Below, piece after piece: positions 13,696 through 25,049 of a stretch of 64,000 bases of DNA (positions within the stretch are counted from its first letter, which is position 1; every line of letters starts with the position of its first letter). The DNA lies in NCBI GenBank assembly GCA_024760905.1, contig CM045733.1, positions 39,244,501-39,308,500 of the forward strand. Direction: 5' to 3'. The position numbers were made by a program, and so were the translations under genes. The stretch comes from Plotosus lineatus. Its lineage: Eukaryota; Chordata; Actinopteri; Siluriformes; Plotosidae. Below the pieces are notes generated by a model. That model had not been told where the DNA came from, searched no databases, and worked only from the letters and a program-made list of their open reading frames with translations.

Positions 13696-14524
13696 GCTCT
13701 CCCAGGGCAGTGGTAGTCTAGTGGATCGGATGCAGGATCGCTGATCCTAAGGTTGGGGGTTTGAGTCACCACAAGGTTGTCACCCCCCCCCCCCATGCAA
13801 CTAACTGGGTTATCAAAGGCAGGCCATGTCTCTCACTGTCTATGCATGTCAAAGAACCATTGCTGACTTTCGTAAAGAGTAGGCTGCAAAGTCGTCAGCG
13901 TGTTTCTGTCCCTTGCGAAAAGGGTTGTGACAGGAAGGGCATCCGACGTAAAAACCTCTGCCAAATCAAACGTGCGAATCAGAGGATTCGCTGTGGCGAC
14001 TCCCGAATAAAAGGGAAAAAGCCGAAAGGAAAACAGACAGACATTCATTAGGATTTGTACTTTTGTACTTGCACAAAAGAAAGAACTCTCCGCTTTGCTG
14101 GGAGACTGCATCAGTGCAGGCTCTGTTCCAAACGAGTTCAACGGCACACTTGTGCACTTGAAAAACTGAAAGTCTGTATAACCCACAGCAAGTACACTAC
14201 TTTCGCAAGTACACTACTTTTGGTATTGAGCGCTTCACATATTGTAAGCGTTGATTGACTGTTTTAAGCTTCATGTAAAGTGACTCGGTATAAATAAGTG
14301 ACTTATTTGAAATTAATGTTGATATTATTTTATTTAGTTGATCTTATTTTACAATGTTATGTTTATAATAATTGATTTCGGGGTGTTTTATGAGATACGG
14401 TAATGGTATTTATGGACGTATAGTACAGTATGAGCGTCATACGTCTCTGTAACAACTAACGTTCACTTTCAACTTACGTTTGGCCGTCCGGAACCAATTA
14501 AAAACGTAAGTCAGGGAGCGTCTG
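13117..14524 (+). mobile_element. Tigger-like non-autonomous DNA transposon C
   Basis: Left TIR CAGACACTCCCCGACTTACA at 13117, right TIR complement ending AAGTCAGGGAGCGTCTG at 14524, with TA flanks (13115-13116, 14525-14526). The AACGTAAGTC/GACTTACATT pairing is of the pogo/Tigger kind. No transposase is evident. A SINE with its own 16-bp target duplication is inserted at 13572-14042; without it the element is about 0.92 kb. Confidence 0.75.
13572..14042 (+). mobile_element. SINE with two tRNA-like heads and an RTE-like tail
   Basis: Flanked by a perfect 16-bp duplication ATTCATTAGGATTTGT (13556-13571 and 14043-14058). The first tRNA-like head runs 13572-13640 (GGTTCGAGTCCC B-box at 13619-13630). 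Then come (TA)n 13641-13692 and a second, similar head beginning CGCTCTCCCAGGGCAGTGGT near 13695, with B-box-like GGTTTGAGTCACC. The body has AAAGAACCATTGCTGACTTT and GGAAGGGCATCCGACGTAAA, and the tail is GATTCGCTGTGGCGACTCCC then AAAGCCGAAAGG. A young copy judging by the intact duplication. Confidence 0.88.
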
Positions 14525-14526
14525 TA

Positions 14527-15650
14527 CTTTTCATTAAGTTCTGGCGGCCGGCTGAAGTGCCGGCTATTAGTCTTGCGCTGGTTATATTTTATAATAGTAA
14601 ATAATAATATTTAATAATATAATAATAATAATCTTTAATAAAAACATTTTCACGACTTTGTTAAGCTATGTACTTGACAACACGATAACTTGTTTTGATA
14701 ATTTCTCAATCGGTGTACTTCCAATATCCCGTGATGCACTATGCTACCTCATTCATCGCGTGCTTTTTATTTACGTGCAGCCATTTGCCTGTGCTCCCGT
14801 GTAGATTTAGATCGTGACGGGTCGTATAAACCCCAGGCATGTGGTTTTTCTGCAAATTCATGGAATTCCGATTTTTTTATTGCCATAGTTTAAAAAAAAA
14901 AGATTTTTTCACACCGAATATGTCAAAATAACCTTTCCCACTTATCTTCCCTTCCGAGTTTTGCATAAAATGACCTCTCTTGAAAAGTTACTGCTGATTG
15001 GCTGATGGCTTTCTAATAGCCAATTGCTGATGTTGAAACATGTACGTAGACATTCACGCCACTTTCGATCTGTTCAGCTATCGAAAGCATGTCGGTGATA
15101 GAGAGAAAAAATTGGTGTTCAAGCGAAGATTCCAGAACCCTACGGACTTAACCCTTTGTTTGCCGTTCGACCAGAAACTTCCGTGCAAAGAAAAGACCCA
15201 GTGAAACAACCAGTTTCTGTTGCCGATCGACTAGTTAATTTTGAGGTATGTTTGAGAGTTTTGTTGTGTCGTTTACGATTATATTTTTTAAATTATTGTG
15301 AATGCGTGCATGTTTTAGGCGGAGGACGTTCTTGTGTTTATTCCGTGAACTGAATCAAATGAGCCGAATCTATGGTCACTGAACCATTTTTTTGCTGTTT
15401 GAATAAATAAGTTATTGCCGCAATAACTCACCAGTTTTTCGTAATTAACTGATGTAAACAGGCATTTACAGCAGCAGGAGTGTGTGCTCATGTAAGTAGC
15501 TCATTAATATTGGAAATGTAAAACTATGAATCAACCTCAACCGAAACGCCTCAGCATCCAGAAGGACATTTCAGGCTGCACAAAAGGAAGCAAGAAAGTG
15601 CCATGCTAAAGCACTAAAGACAAAGAAACATCAATTTAAAAAACTTATGT
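14527..15650. other. ap3s2 intron 2 segment, one exon-like stretch, otherwise unrecognised
   Basis: AT-rich, no known repeat recognised. An open stretch around 15118-15245 reads AKIPEPYGLNPLFAVRPETS and on to VADRLVNFE, followed by a donor-like GTATGT at 15246. It looks like a coding exon of some transposon-derived gene, but I cannot identify it and see no second exon. Confidence 0.4.
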
Positions 15651-15652
15651 CA

Positions 15653-15885
<233 letters not shown>

Positions 15886-16109
15886 TATCATGTCGTGTGT
15901 ATAGTTTGTTTCCAGATTGTGTTTAAAGACGATGACTGTTGATAATAGTGTTGTGAGGCAGGACATATCTATAAGAGTGACTATTTGATTTGTGACTGTG
16001 GCACTTTTATTAGTGTTGGAATCCCACATGATAAACCCACAAGTTGAGGTACAGTATGCATATGGAGATTAGAAATTAAACTTAAACCTAGGAGCTACGG
16101 GTGGGGGGG

Positions 16110-16345
16110 GGGGTCTTCGGGGTAGGGGCTCCCCCCCCAGACCCAGGCTGATTTTCAGATATTTTGGTGATGGTCAAATCACATGCCTGAAACCCGGGTA
16201 AAATATAGTCCAAACTGATGTGAATCGTATCGACAAGCATGGCGCCGAAGTGAAGTAGATCTAAACAACCAACATTAAATACTTTGTGGAAGCAACTCAA
16301 GACCGATGATTCCACTGTTTCGGAAACATCTGTATTTCATGAAAT
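16110..16345 (+). pseudogene. Possible hAT-like transposase N-terminal remnant
   Basis: After G/C-homopolymer-rich DNA there is an open stretch near 16261-16345 reading KQPTLNTLWKQLKTDDSTVS then ETSVFHEIG, a style seen at the start of BED/hAT transposases. It is separated from the clearer hAT fragment at 17330-17860 only by AT-rich DNA and the Tigger D insertion, so both may be one broken element. Weak evidence. Confidence 0.35.
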
Positions 16346-16502
16346 AGGTAAAAAAGTTTTATGTCATGTCCAAACACAAATTATTTCTTGATTGCACTGA
16401 GTGCACTGAGCGATAATAGTGAAAACTAGCCCCCAACTAAACTAGCCGAATCTTATTCTTAATGGATTCACGCCACGCTATACAGAGACAAAAATGCATG
16501 TA

Positions 16503-17285
16503 CAGTAAAACCTCCGCTGACGAATGCTTAAGCTCACAAACTTTTCGCCTCAAGAACATTAAATTTGCGAGCATATTGTCTCTGCTGACGAACTAGTTTT
16601 CGGCGGACGAATCAAACCACGTGGTCGAACAGCGCCACGGTGGCGGCCACGAGAAGCTGACGCACGCTCATGACGTCACAGTTCGTCACCCCCTTTCTTT
16701 GAGTGCGGAAGTGGTTTGTGTTTGATAGACATTTTGGACCATATTGAGTGGACTTTTGCTATTATGGGACCGAAAAAGACCCCACCACAGGCGGAGATCA
16801 TTGAAAAACACGAACGAGGTGTGCGTTTGTGTGACTCAGCGTCCCAGTACCAGTACGCTAAGTCTACCACCATCCTTAAGAACAAGGAAGCTATTAAGGG
16901 TGCGTGTGTGGCTAAGGGTGTTTCCAAACAGTAGGCGTTTCCAAACACTCCTTCCAAACAGTAAGTCCCTCTCTCCCTCCTCCTCCCACTCCATTCCATC
17001 AAGCCATCAACTAGAATCACAAAGGTAAATAAAACGACTTTATTATACAGTACAGTTTATTTCTTTAATTACAATACAATAGCACATTTATTATACATAA
17101 AATAAGGTATATTTTTGTGTAGTTTTAAGGCTTATTTAGTAGAAAATTATGTTTTATGGGAACCTGGGAACGGATTATTCTCATTTTAATGGTTTCTTAT
17201 GGGAAATAAATGTTCGGAAGACGAACTTTTCGCCTCACACACACTTTCTGGGAACCAATTATGTTCGTGAGCAGAGGTATCACTG
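16503..17285 (+). mobile_element. Tigger-like non-autonomous transposon D (783 bp)
   Basis: Left TIR CAGTAAAACCTCCGCTGACG at 16503, right TIR complement ending GCAGAGGTATCACTG at 17285, TA on both sides. The internal ORF fragment (from ATG 16764, MGPKKTPPQAEIIEKHERGV) is the start of a pogo/Tigger transposase (CENP-B-type HTH) that stops early at VSKQ. A nearly identical copy lies at 44787-45575. Confidence 0.85.
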
Positions 17286-17329
17286 TACTTGACTTGGGCT
17301 ACATTAACAAATAGATCTATATAACGCTC

Positions 17330-17870
17330 GTTAGGTCCTACATTGAACCCAAGCTTTATGTAGATCTATTTGTTAATGTTAACCGGTTAGCGAAAGAATG
17401 CATTGCGAGCAGGAAAATGAAATCGATGACAAAGCTACTACAACATGTTAGTTTGACAAAAATGCAGTATTTTCAGTACCATTCAGAAGGAGTCCACCAG
17501 GAAATCCTGCACACTATTGGTGATGTCATTCAGAATCAGATTACAACTGCAGCACAACAAGCAAGATGCTTTAGTATGCTAGTTGACAATTCATCAGATG
17601 TTGTTAATATAGAGCAGACGATCAGCTTCATTCAGTTTGTTGAGGCAGAGACAGGACTTGTGAAAAACAAGTTTCTCTTTATTGCTGATGTACTAGAGAA
17701 GAGTGCTGCCCCAAATGCAGAAACTCTGTGTTCAGTGCTTTTGGCACATTTGGACAGACATTCCCTTGCCTAGAAAGGGATGTGTGGGCTTGTTACGGAT
17801 GGTGCTGCTACAATGATCAGCGAAAACAATGGGTCAGAGTCAGAAGATATTTAAATTAATAAAATCATGA
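17330..17870 (+). pseudogene. hAT transposase fragment
   Basis: Open frame 17417-17773 plus flanks encodes a piece of a hAT-family transposase: SRKMKSMTKLLQHVSLTKMQ, then ARCFSMLVDNSSDVVNIEQT, then (after a stop at 17771) CGLVTDGAATMISENNG. The V/LTDGAATM block is the conserved motif around the second catalytic Asp of hAT enzymes. There is an in-frame stop and both ends are lost. No 8-bp duplication identified. Confidence 0.7.
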
Positions 17871-17933
17871 GAACCTGATATTACATAAACAGTTTTGATA
17901 GATTAGGGTAGCAGTTTGATTCACAAATGTTAT

Positions 17934-18340
17934 GCAGTCTGCCCCTACTTATGAAGCCCTCTGGGTACGAAAATTCTGGGTTACGCAAAACATTTTTCTA
18001 AGTGTTCGTCCCCGGGATACGAAAGCAATCTCCTCTTACGAAAAGCGCCAGATGCGCCATTCAAAATTCAGACGCGCCAATCAAAATTTCACACGATGCG
18101 CGAGTTGCTCTCTCATTGGCTGTCTCCCAACATCCTGCCCCACTGGCCTCCCATTGGCTAGGAGGAATGACGCAGCGAACTTTCTGTACCCATACTTCCT
18201 GTTTGTCACACGCGTGAAGGAGAGTTGACTGTTGGCTTCGTTTGAGATTGATCATGCAGTGTTATATTTCATTATCGCCGAAACCCCTCTACAATCGGGA
18301 CGATATTGAACCAGAAGGAGACCTTAAAGTGGAAATACAG
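17934..18340 (+). mobile_element. Tigger-like fragment related to copies A/B
   Basis: Degenerate left-end sequence (CTACTTATGAAGCCCTCTGG), then the shared CTCTCATTGGCTGTCTCCCA and CTCCCATTGGCTAGGAGG blocks, then a fragment matching the transposase piece GRNPSTIGTILKQ (here CGAAACCCCTCTACAATCGG). No right terminus seen. Confidence 0.6.
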
Positions 18341-18566
18341 TGACGGAGGAGATTATTTGAGCATAATATTGAAACGGAGTGCTCCGTGGGAGAAGACCTC
18401 CGATCTCACAAGGAAGCAAGTTAATATTGAATGAAGACCTCTGATCTTTCAAACAGGTACTGTAATTCGGCTTTAAATAAAACATCCCGTCCTTTTAAAC
18501 ATTTAAATAGAATTGTTCGGTCAGCTGTGTGTTGAGTGTGGGCGTGGCCCAAGTTTTGTGTGTGTG

Positions 18567-18567
<1 letters not shown>

Positions 18568-18598
<31 letters not shown>
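18568..18598. repeat. (GA)n microsatellite
   Basis: About 30 bp of GA dinucleotides, preceded by a short TG run. Confidence 0.9.
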
Positions 18599-18600
<2 letters not shown>

Positions 18601-18705
18601 CACATTTACTTTTAACACATAGTTCATACAAAATTGGTGACAAGAAAAAAATTGACAAAGAAAAGCACAAACAATATTAAACACTGGAACCAGAGGGAAC
18701 ACAGG

Positions 18706-19037
18706 GAAGCATGGACGTGATGTGAGACAATCTTTTGGTGCAGAGGTGAGCGTGCGGTTTGTGTTTATAGGGAGTAGATGAGAGGACTGAACTCAGGTGT
18801 GAACTGCATTCAGCCTGAGCAGCTCAGCCACCCCCTTCAGCCAGAGTGGGCAGTAAAAGTTAGAGAAAACAAAGAAGCAGGGATGTGATGTGAGATAATC
18901 CTCTGATGCACAGTTGAACGTGCTTGTGTTTATTGGGAGTAGATGAGAGGACAGAATTCAGGTGTGAACTACTGCAATCAGCCCGAGAAACTCAGCCATG
19001 CCTCTCAGCCAGAGTTGGGAGAGTTAGAGAACACAGC
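18706..19037. repeat. Two tandem copies of a roughly 168-bp unclassified unit
   Basis: Unit 1 (18706-18872) and unit 2 (18873-19037) share GGGAGTAGATGAGAGGAC, CAGGTGTGAACT and CTCAGCCA blocks at the same spacing. Related units occur on the opposite strand at 26401-26640 inside Tigger G. Family unknown. Confidence 0.7.
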
Positions 19038-19200
19038 CGTCAAAATCAAAGTCCCCCCAAAACATGAACCATAACAAAAGGACATGAAGTGTAATAAATT
19101 GCATTAACAAAACAAAAGTATAAACATGCCACACCACAGTACATAAAATTTCACACACCAACATTCTAAACAATAATTTAGGTACTATACTGGAATAATA

Positions 19201-20170
19201 CAGTGGTACCTCAACTTACGAAAGACCCAACAAACGAAAAATCCAAGTTACGAAAGGCATTTACCTAAAATTTCCGTTTCTGGATACGAAAAAAATTCAC
19301 GTTACAAAACGCACCATCCCAAAAATTCAAACAAAAAATTGCTCTCCCATTGGCTATCTCCCAACATCCCACCCCGCTGCCCTCCCATTGGCTAGGAGGG
19401 AGCTGTATCTCCATAATACCCATGATGCTTTTCGTGTGCCTTCTTCCCATTGTTCGTCACTGAGTTCTAGCATGGGTAAAGGACAGAGTTACTGTTGTTT
19501 CGTGAGTTTTTCGAATGTGCTCATTGCAACTTTATTTTTCGTCATTCATCATGGGCTTCAAGAAAGTGATTCCCTGGCTTGTGGCATGCGATTGAGTGAT
19601 ATCGCAAAGGAATATGGCCGAAACCCGTCTACCATCGGTACGATATTGAAGCAGAAGGGGACCTTGAAAGGTATACTTTTATAATTTTTAAAAGGTTTAG
19701 GGGGTAATATTGGGGGTCTTGGAATGAATCACGGCTTTTACATGTAAAATGCTACTCTATCTATCTAGTGCCTCAGTCGTAGACGACCATTGGTGACCCA
19801 CCATGAAGGATAACACCCTGGTTATCATCTTCATGGAGGTTTTCTTGGCAAGGATAGTGCAGTGGTTTGCCATTGCCTTCTGCACGATGCGAACCTACGG
19901 GCAATTTAGAACGGCCAATTAACCTACTGTGCATGTCTTTGGATTGTGGGAGGAAACCGGAGCACCCGGAGGAAACCCACGCAAGCACGGGGAGAACATG
20001 CAAGCTCCACACAGAAACACTCAGGCCGGGAATCGAACCCAGGCCTTCTTTCTGTGAGGCGAACGTGCTAACCACTACACTACCGTGCCCCCAAAATGCT
20101 ACTCAAACGAAAAAATCAGGTTACGAAACCACTTCTGGAACTGATTAATTTCGTAAGGGGAGGTACCAGT
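19201..20170 (+). mobile_element. Tigger-like transposon B, with a SINE inserted
   Basis: Left TIR CAGTGGTACCTCAACTTACG at 19201 preceded by TA; the right end near 20170 is a mutated complement (TCGTAAGGGGAGGTACCAG). A transposase N-terminal fragment near 19550-19680 reads GMRLSDIAKEYGRNPSTIGT then ILKQK, the CENP-B-type HTH of pogo/Tigger. A SINE interrupts it at 19760-20095. Best-preserved relative of copies A and F. Confidence 0.8.
19760..20095 (-). mobile_element. tRNA-derived SINE, near full length, reverse orientation
   Basis: On the minus strand it reads from 20093: a tRNA-like head (GGTTCGATTCCCGGCC B-box at about 20040-20025), the conserved body (GGAGCTTGCATGTTCTCCCC, GTGGGTTTCCTCCGGGTGCT, CAAAGACATGCACAGTAGGT), then a tail (AATGGTCGTCTACGACTGAG, TAGATAGATAG). 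Inserted in Tigger B. It creates spurious open frames on both strands. Confidence 0.82.
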
Positions 20171-20194
20171 TTAATTGAAAAAGACTTTAATACT

Positions 20195-20533
20195 ACAGTG
20201 CTTCACAACAGTTCAAATGATTATTCATTTTCAGGCACTTCAGAGGAAACTCTTTTCTTCAGGAGAAAAACTTATTTCTTCAGAAGAGACATCCAACGTC
20301 ATTACCTTTTTCTGGCGCTTAGCCGGCGTTTGAGTGGCATCATAGAGCTTAACTGGTGTTTAAAACACACTAAACAAAAGGCTCATTGACAACTTGTGTG
20401 CAAATGAGAAAAAAGGGGTGTATACATCATCTTAACCAATCTGGCTGACTTTGAATAACGTAACAGTTACTCGGTGATCTGCGAATGTGTGGGGGCACGA
20501 GTGCAAAATCACGAGTAGTCAAGGGCCTACTGT
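20195..20533 (-). mobile_element. Fragment of TA-flanked element G (minus orientation)
   Basis: Ends AGTAGTCAAGGGCCTACTG near 20532 followed by TA, the complement of the left terminus of the full copy at 25944. Shares CAGGCACTTCAGAGGAAACT, TGGCATCATAGAGCTTAAC and GACAACTTGTG blocks with 29785-30053. Confidence 0.7.
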
Positions 20534-20824
20534 ATGTATACGTCAGTCAGCGGAGTTGATCGTAGTTTGCGGAAATCAGCGGTCATGGGCGGGTCTTGGC
20601 CCCATGAACTGCTCAAAGTGAGGGATCCCATACTTTAAATTCAAAGTTTGGTACATTTTGTGGAGATCTGTTTAACACAGAATTAGCTGGAGCTCATCTA
20701 AACCTTGTTTGTTCTGTGGGAAAATTTTTTTTGAGAATAGATAATCAAAAATGATCCTTAATATGAAATACTTTTAATTTTATTGGTTGTTGTTTTTTGG
20801 ATTGTTTTTTATTATTCCTTTAAT

Positions 20825-21060
20825 TGCACAATGGAAATTATGGCCTTTGCATTTAACCCATCCAAAGTGAGCACCGACATAAATAATGAGCACCCACAGT
20901 TGGAGCAGTGGGCTGCCACGCATTGTGGTGCTCAGAGAGCAGTTGCAGTTTATGGGCCTTGCTCAAGGGCACTTCAGCCATGAAGGTGGAGGAAGGGAAG
21001 GTGCAGTTCACATCCCCCACCATGACACATTTTCCCTGCTAGTTTGGGAATTGAATCATA
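20825..21060. repeat. Old interspersed repeat, family uncertain
   Basis: Begins ATTATGGCCTTTGCATTTAA and contains CCTTGCTCAAGGGCACTTCA, phrases I know from common dispersed fish repeats. The degenerate right end AATTGAATC resembles a decayed tRNA-type B-box. Could be an old SINE. Confidence 0.45.
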
Positions 21061-21707
21061 AGTAGTCTGGACGAAAAAAACTGGCATTTTGCGGAATTTG
21101 TCAGCAGAAATTAGTTTCAGAACAGAAAAAGTCTCTTCTGGGGGGAAAAATCTGATTCTTGAAAATACAAAATATTTTTAGCATTTTCACTTAAAACAAG
21201 TCATGACAATTTCTAGCTTCTTGTTTTTCTATGGTGACCGTAATATCAGTTTTGTTTAGGGAAAAAAATCTAACTCTTTAAAATGAAAGTTCCGAATATC
21301 AAATGTAGTTTAATTTTATATTTTGTTGTCTCCTGTGAAATTAGCCTGAAAAAAAAAACATTACCGGCACTTCTGATTTGCCAGGGAAACTCACAACTTT
21401 CAGAATGGCAAAGATGTGGACTCCTACAGACAACGGCATCAAGTCATACCAAAGACTGAAAGCTTTTTCTGAGCATGTCTCTGCTTTAAAACCTCTCTTC
21501 AACTTTGTCCCTAACCTGTGTTGTGTTCCATGATGCTGTTTTTTCACAAATGTTCTCTTAGAAACCTCGCAGGCCTTTACAGAACGGCTATATTTATACT
21601 GAGATGAGGTCATACATAGGTAACCCTAATTAGGTGACTTCTGAAGGAAGTGAGCACATTAGCTTCTGAATAAAAAAAAAGACACACTTTTTGGATTTTT
21701 ATTTGAC
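21061..21707. other. ap3s2 intron 2 segment, nothing recognised
   Basis: No coding, RNA or known repeat signal visible. The short open frames on the minus strand lack protein-like features. Confidence 0.5.
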
Positions 21708-21727
21708 AATTTAAAAACATGCATGAT

Positions 21728-24014
21728 ATTGATAGATTTTGCAAAAAGGATGGAAATGGCTGTGGTGAATACTTTATTCCAGAAGAGACAGGAGCATAGG
21801 GTGACTTATAAAAGCGGAGGTAGGAGCACACAGGTAGACTACATCTTGTGTAAGTGATGTAATTTGAAGGAAGTCAGTGACTGCAAAGTAGTAGTGGGTG
21901 AGAGTGTTGCCAAACAGCATAGGATGGTGGTGTGCAGGATGACGCTGATGGTGAGGAAGGTGAAGAAAGCAAAGGCAGAGTAGAAGACCAAGTGGTGCAA
22001 GCTGAAGGAGGAAGAGTGTTCTGTTGTGTTCAAGGAGTTGAAACAGGCTTTGTGTGGTCAGGAAGTGCTTACAGATGACTAGACAACTACAGCTAATGTG
22101 ATCAGGGAGACAGGTAGGAGAATACTTGTTGTGTCATCTGAAAGGAGAGAAGATAAGGAGACTTGGTGGTGGAATGAGGAAGTGGAGGAGTGTGTACAAA
22201 GGAAGAGGTTAGCTCAGAAGAATTGGGACATAGAGAAGACCGAAGAGAGTAAACAGGAGTACAGGGAGACACAGCGTAAGGCGAAGGTAGCGGTGTCAAA
22301 GGCAAAACAGAGCGTGTTTGATGACTTGTATGCTCATTTGGAAAGTAAGGAGGGAGAAAATGATTTATGCAGGTTGGCACAGCAGAGAAATAGAGATGGG
22401 AAGGATGTGCAGCAAGTTAGTGATTAAGAACAGAGTGGGAAATGTATTGACTGATGACTGAAGTGTGCTGGGAAGGTGGAAAGAGTACTTGAAGAGCTGA
22501 TGAACAAAGAGTAGAAGAGGTGATCATTGAGGACCAGGAAGTAGCAAAGATCAGTAAGGGTGAAGTGAGGAGGGCATTGAAGAGGATGAAGAGTGGAAAG
22601 GAAGTTGGTCCTGATGACATACCTGTGGAGGTATGGAAGTGTCTAGGAGAGGTAGCAGTAGATTTTCTGACAAGAAGATTCAATAAGGTCTCAGAGAGTG
22701 AGAGGATGCCGGAGGAATGGCGAAGTGTGCTGGTGCCCATTTTTAAGAACAAGGGAGACGTGCAGAGTTGTGGCGACTACAGAGGGATAAAGTTGATGAG
22801 CCATACAATGAAGTTATGAAAAAGAATAGTGGAAGCTAGACTAAGGGCAGAGGTCAGCATTTATGAACAACGGTTTGGTTTCATGCCAAGAAAGAGTGTT
22901 TACTTTGAGGATGTTAATAGAGAAGTACAGAGAAGGTCAGAAGGAGCTGCATTGTGCCTTTGTGGATCTGGAGAAAGCATATGACAGGGTGCCGAGAGAT
23001 GAACTGAGGTATTGCATGAGGAAGACTGGAGTGGCAGAGAAGTATATTAGAGTAGTGCAGGACATGTATGAGAGATATAAGACAGTGGTGAGGTGTGCTG
23101 TCGGTGTGACAGAAGAGTTCAAGGAGGAGGTGGGTCTGCATCACGGGTCAGCTCTGAGCCCCCTTCTTGTTTGCTGTGGTGATGGACAGGTTGACAGACG
23201 AGGTCAGACAAGATTCCCCATGGACTACGATGTTTGCAGATGGCATTGTGATCTGCAGTGAGAGCAGAGAACAACTGCAGGAAAATCTAGAGAGGTGGAG
23301 GTATGCTCTGGAAAGGAGAGGAATGAAGGTTAGCCTCAGTAAGACAGAATACATGTGTGTGAACGACAAGGATACAAGAGGAATGGTGAGGTTACAGTGA
23401 GCAGAGATAAAGAATGTGGAGGATTTTAAGTGCATAGGCTCAACATCCAGAGCAATGGAGAGTGTGGAAAAGAGGTGAAGAAGCTTGTGCAGACAGGTTG
23501 GAATGGTTGGAGATAAGTATCCATTGTGATGTGTGATAGGAAGGTATCGGCAAGAATGAAAGGAAACGTGTACAAAACGGTGTTGAGGCCAGCGATGTTG
23601 TATGGCTTAGAAACAGTGGCCCTTGGGAAAAGACAGTAGCTAGAGCTGGAGGTAACAGAGATGAAAATGTTGAGGTTTTCTTTGGGATAATGAAGATGGA
23701 TAGGATCAGGAATGAGTACATTAGAAGGACAGCCCATGTAAGAGATTTTGGAGACAAAGTCAGAGAGGATAGATTGAGATTGTTTGGACATGTACAGAGG
23801 AGGTATACTGAGTATATTGGTGGTAGGATGCTGAGGTTTGAACTACCAGGCAGAAGGACTAGAGGAAGACCAAAGAGATTTATGGATGTGGTGAAGGAGG
23901 ACATGAAAGTAGTTGGTGTAAGAGAAGAAGATGCAGAGGATAGGGTGAGATGGAGGCAGATGATTCGCTGTGGTGACCCCTGAAGGGAACAGCCGAAAGG
24001 AAAAGAAGAAGAAG
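21728..24014 (+). mobile_element. RTE-type LINE, 5'-truncated, with target duplication
   Basis: Plus-strand copy. It starts inside the endonuclease (DFAKRMEMAVVNT), passes through linker and RT ([39 protein letters not shown]; the catalytic site appears as [11 protein letters not shown] instead of FADD), thumb and C-terminal tail, and ends with GATTCGCTGTGGTGACCCCT and an AAGAAG tail. It is flanked by an imperfect 20-bp duplication (21708-21727 AATTTAAAAACATGCATGAT; 24015-24034 with two mismatches). Several stops and frameshifts, plus the D-to-G change in the FADD motif, mark it as dead. Confidence 0.92.
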
Positions 24015-25049
24015 AATTTAAAACCATGCATCATTTCCTTTTCACTTCACAATTGTGAGGCGCTCCACCGAAAGTAGGCGCTTGTCGCACAGACCATTTT
24101 TGAGATAAAGGCCAGAAAAGTAAAAATGGTCCATTTTTATCGAAATTCGGATTTTTGCATAAACTATTAAAACAAGTATTCAACTATCACTTGCTCACGT
24201 GAAATCGACTAAAACTCACTAAAAATGTCTTTTTCCCCCATTTTTCTGTCAAGTACCCTCATAAAACTAGATAAAAACAGTAGCAAACTTACTGATTTTC
24301 ATTGCAATTCTTCACCGAGTTTGGTACAAGACACGATATAATCCATACACCAGAAGAACGGTTGTGAAGTAGTCTTTCCATTTTGGATACTGTTTTGATA
24401 TTAAAATGGCATTTCAGCGAATAAAATAAAGGTTATGAAGATGATATGCTCATAAACAATGCAGGCTAGTTGCTAAGGAAGATCTGAAACTAGCACACTG
24501 ATTGGTCAGCTCGGGCTTGCACATGCGTAGTGCCGTTCACACATTAACTTCCGGTTTACTTCCTGACTCTAGTCATGCAGAACTTATCTCAGACTTTCTC
24601 TTCAATAACAGTCATTAAGTTTATTTATAAGATTATGAATAGACATCATTTCTGGAAAAGGAGAGTGAAAGGTCATCTGTGATGTATTATGCATTAGTAT
24701 AGATGTTAAATTCAATGCGAGAATTGGGCATTGAAGATGCTGGAATGCTTGGCATTCTTGAAGATTATTTCACCAATTATATTTTTCTCTGCATGCAAAA
24801 TTTGATTCTGGAATTTTTTTGATAATTTGATTTGTATGTAATCTTGTCTGCACTGGACATGCTGGATTGTGGGTGGTTTAGTTTTGACCGAAATTGGTCA
24901 AGACCTGAAAACTAGTTAAATGTTTCATTCCTTTTACAGATGAACAAACTGATTATGATGATGCCATCTGTGCTGATGAAAAATTTGATGTTAATGAAGA
25001 AGAGGCATCTGGTCATAAAAGTGTGATGAATGGTGTTTGTGAAGATGAT

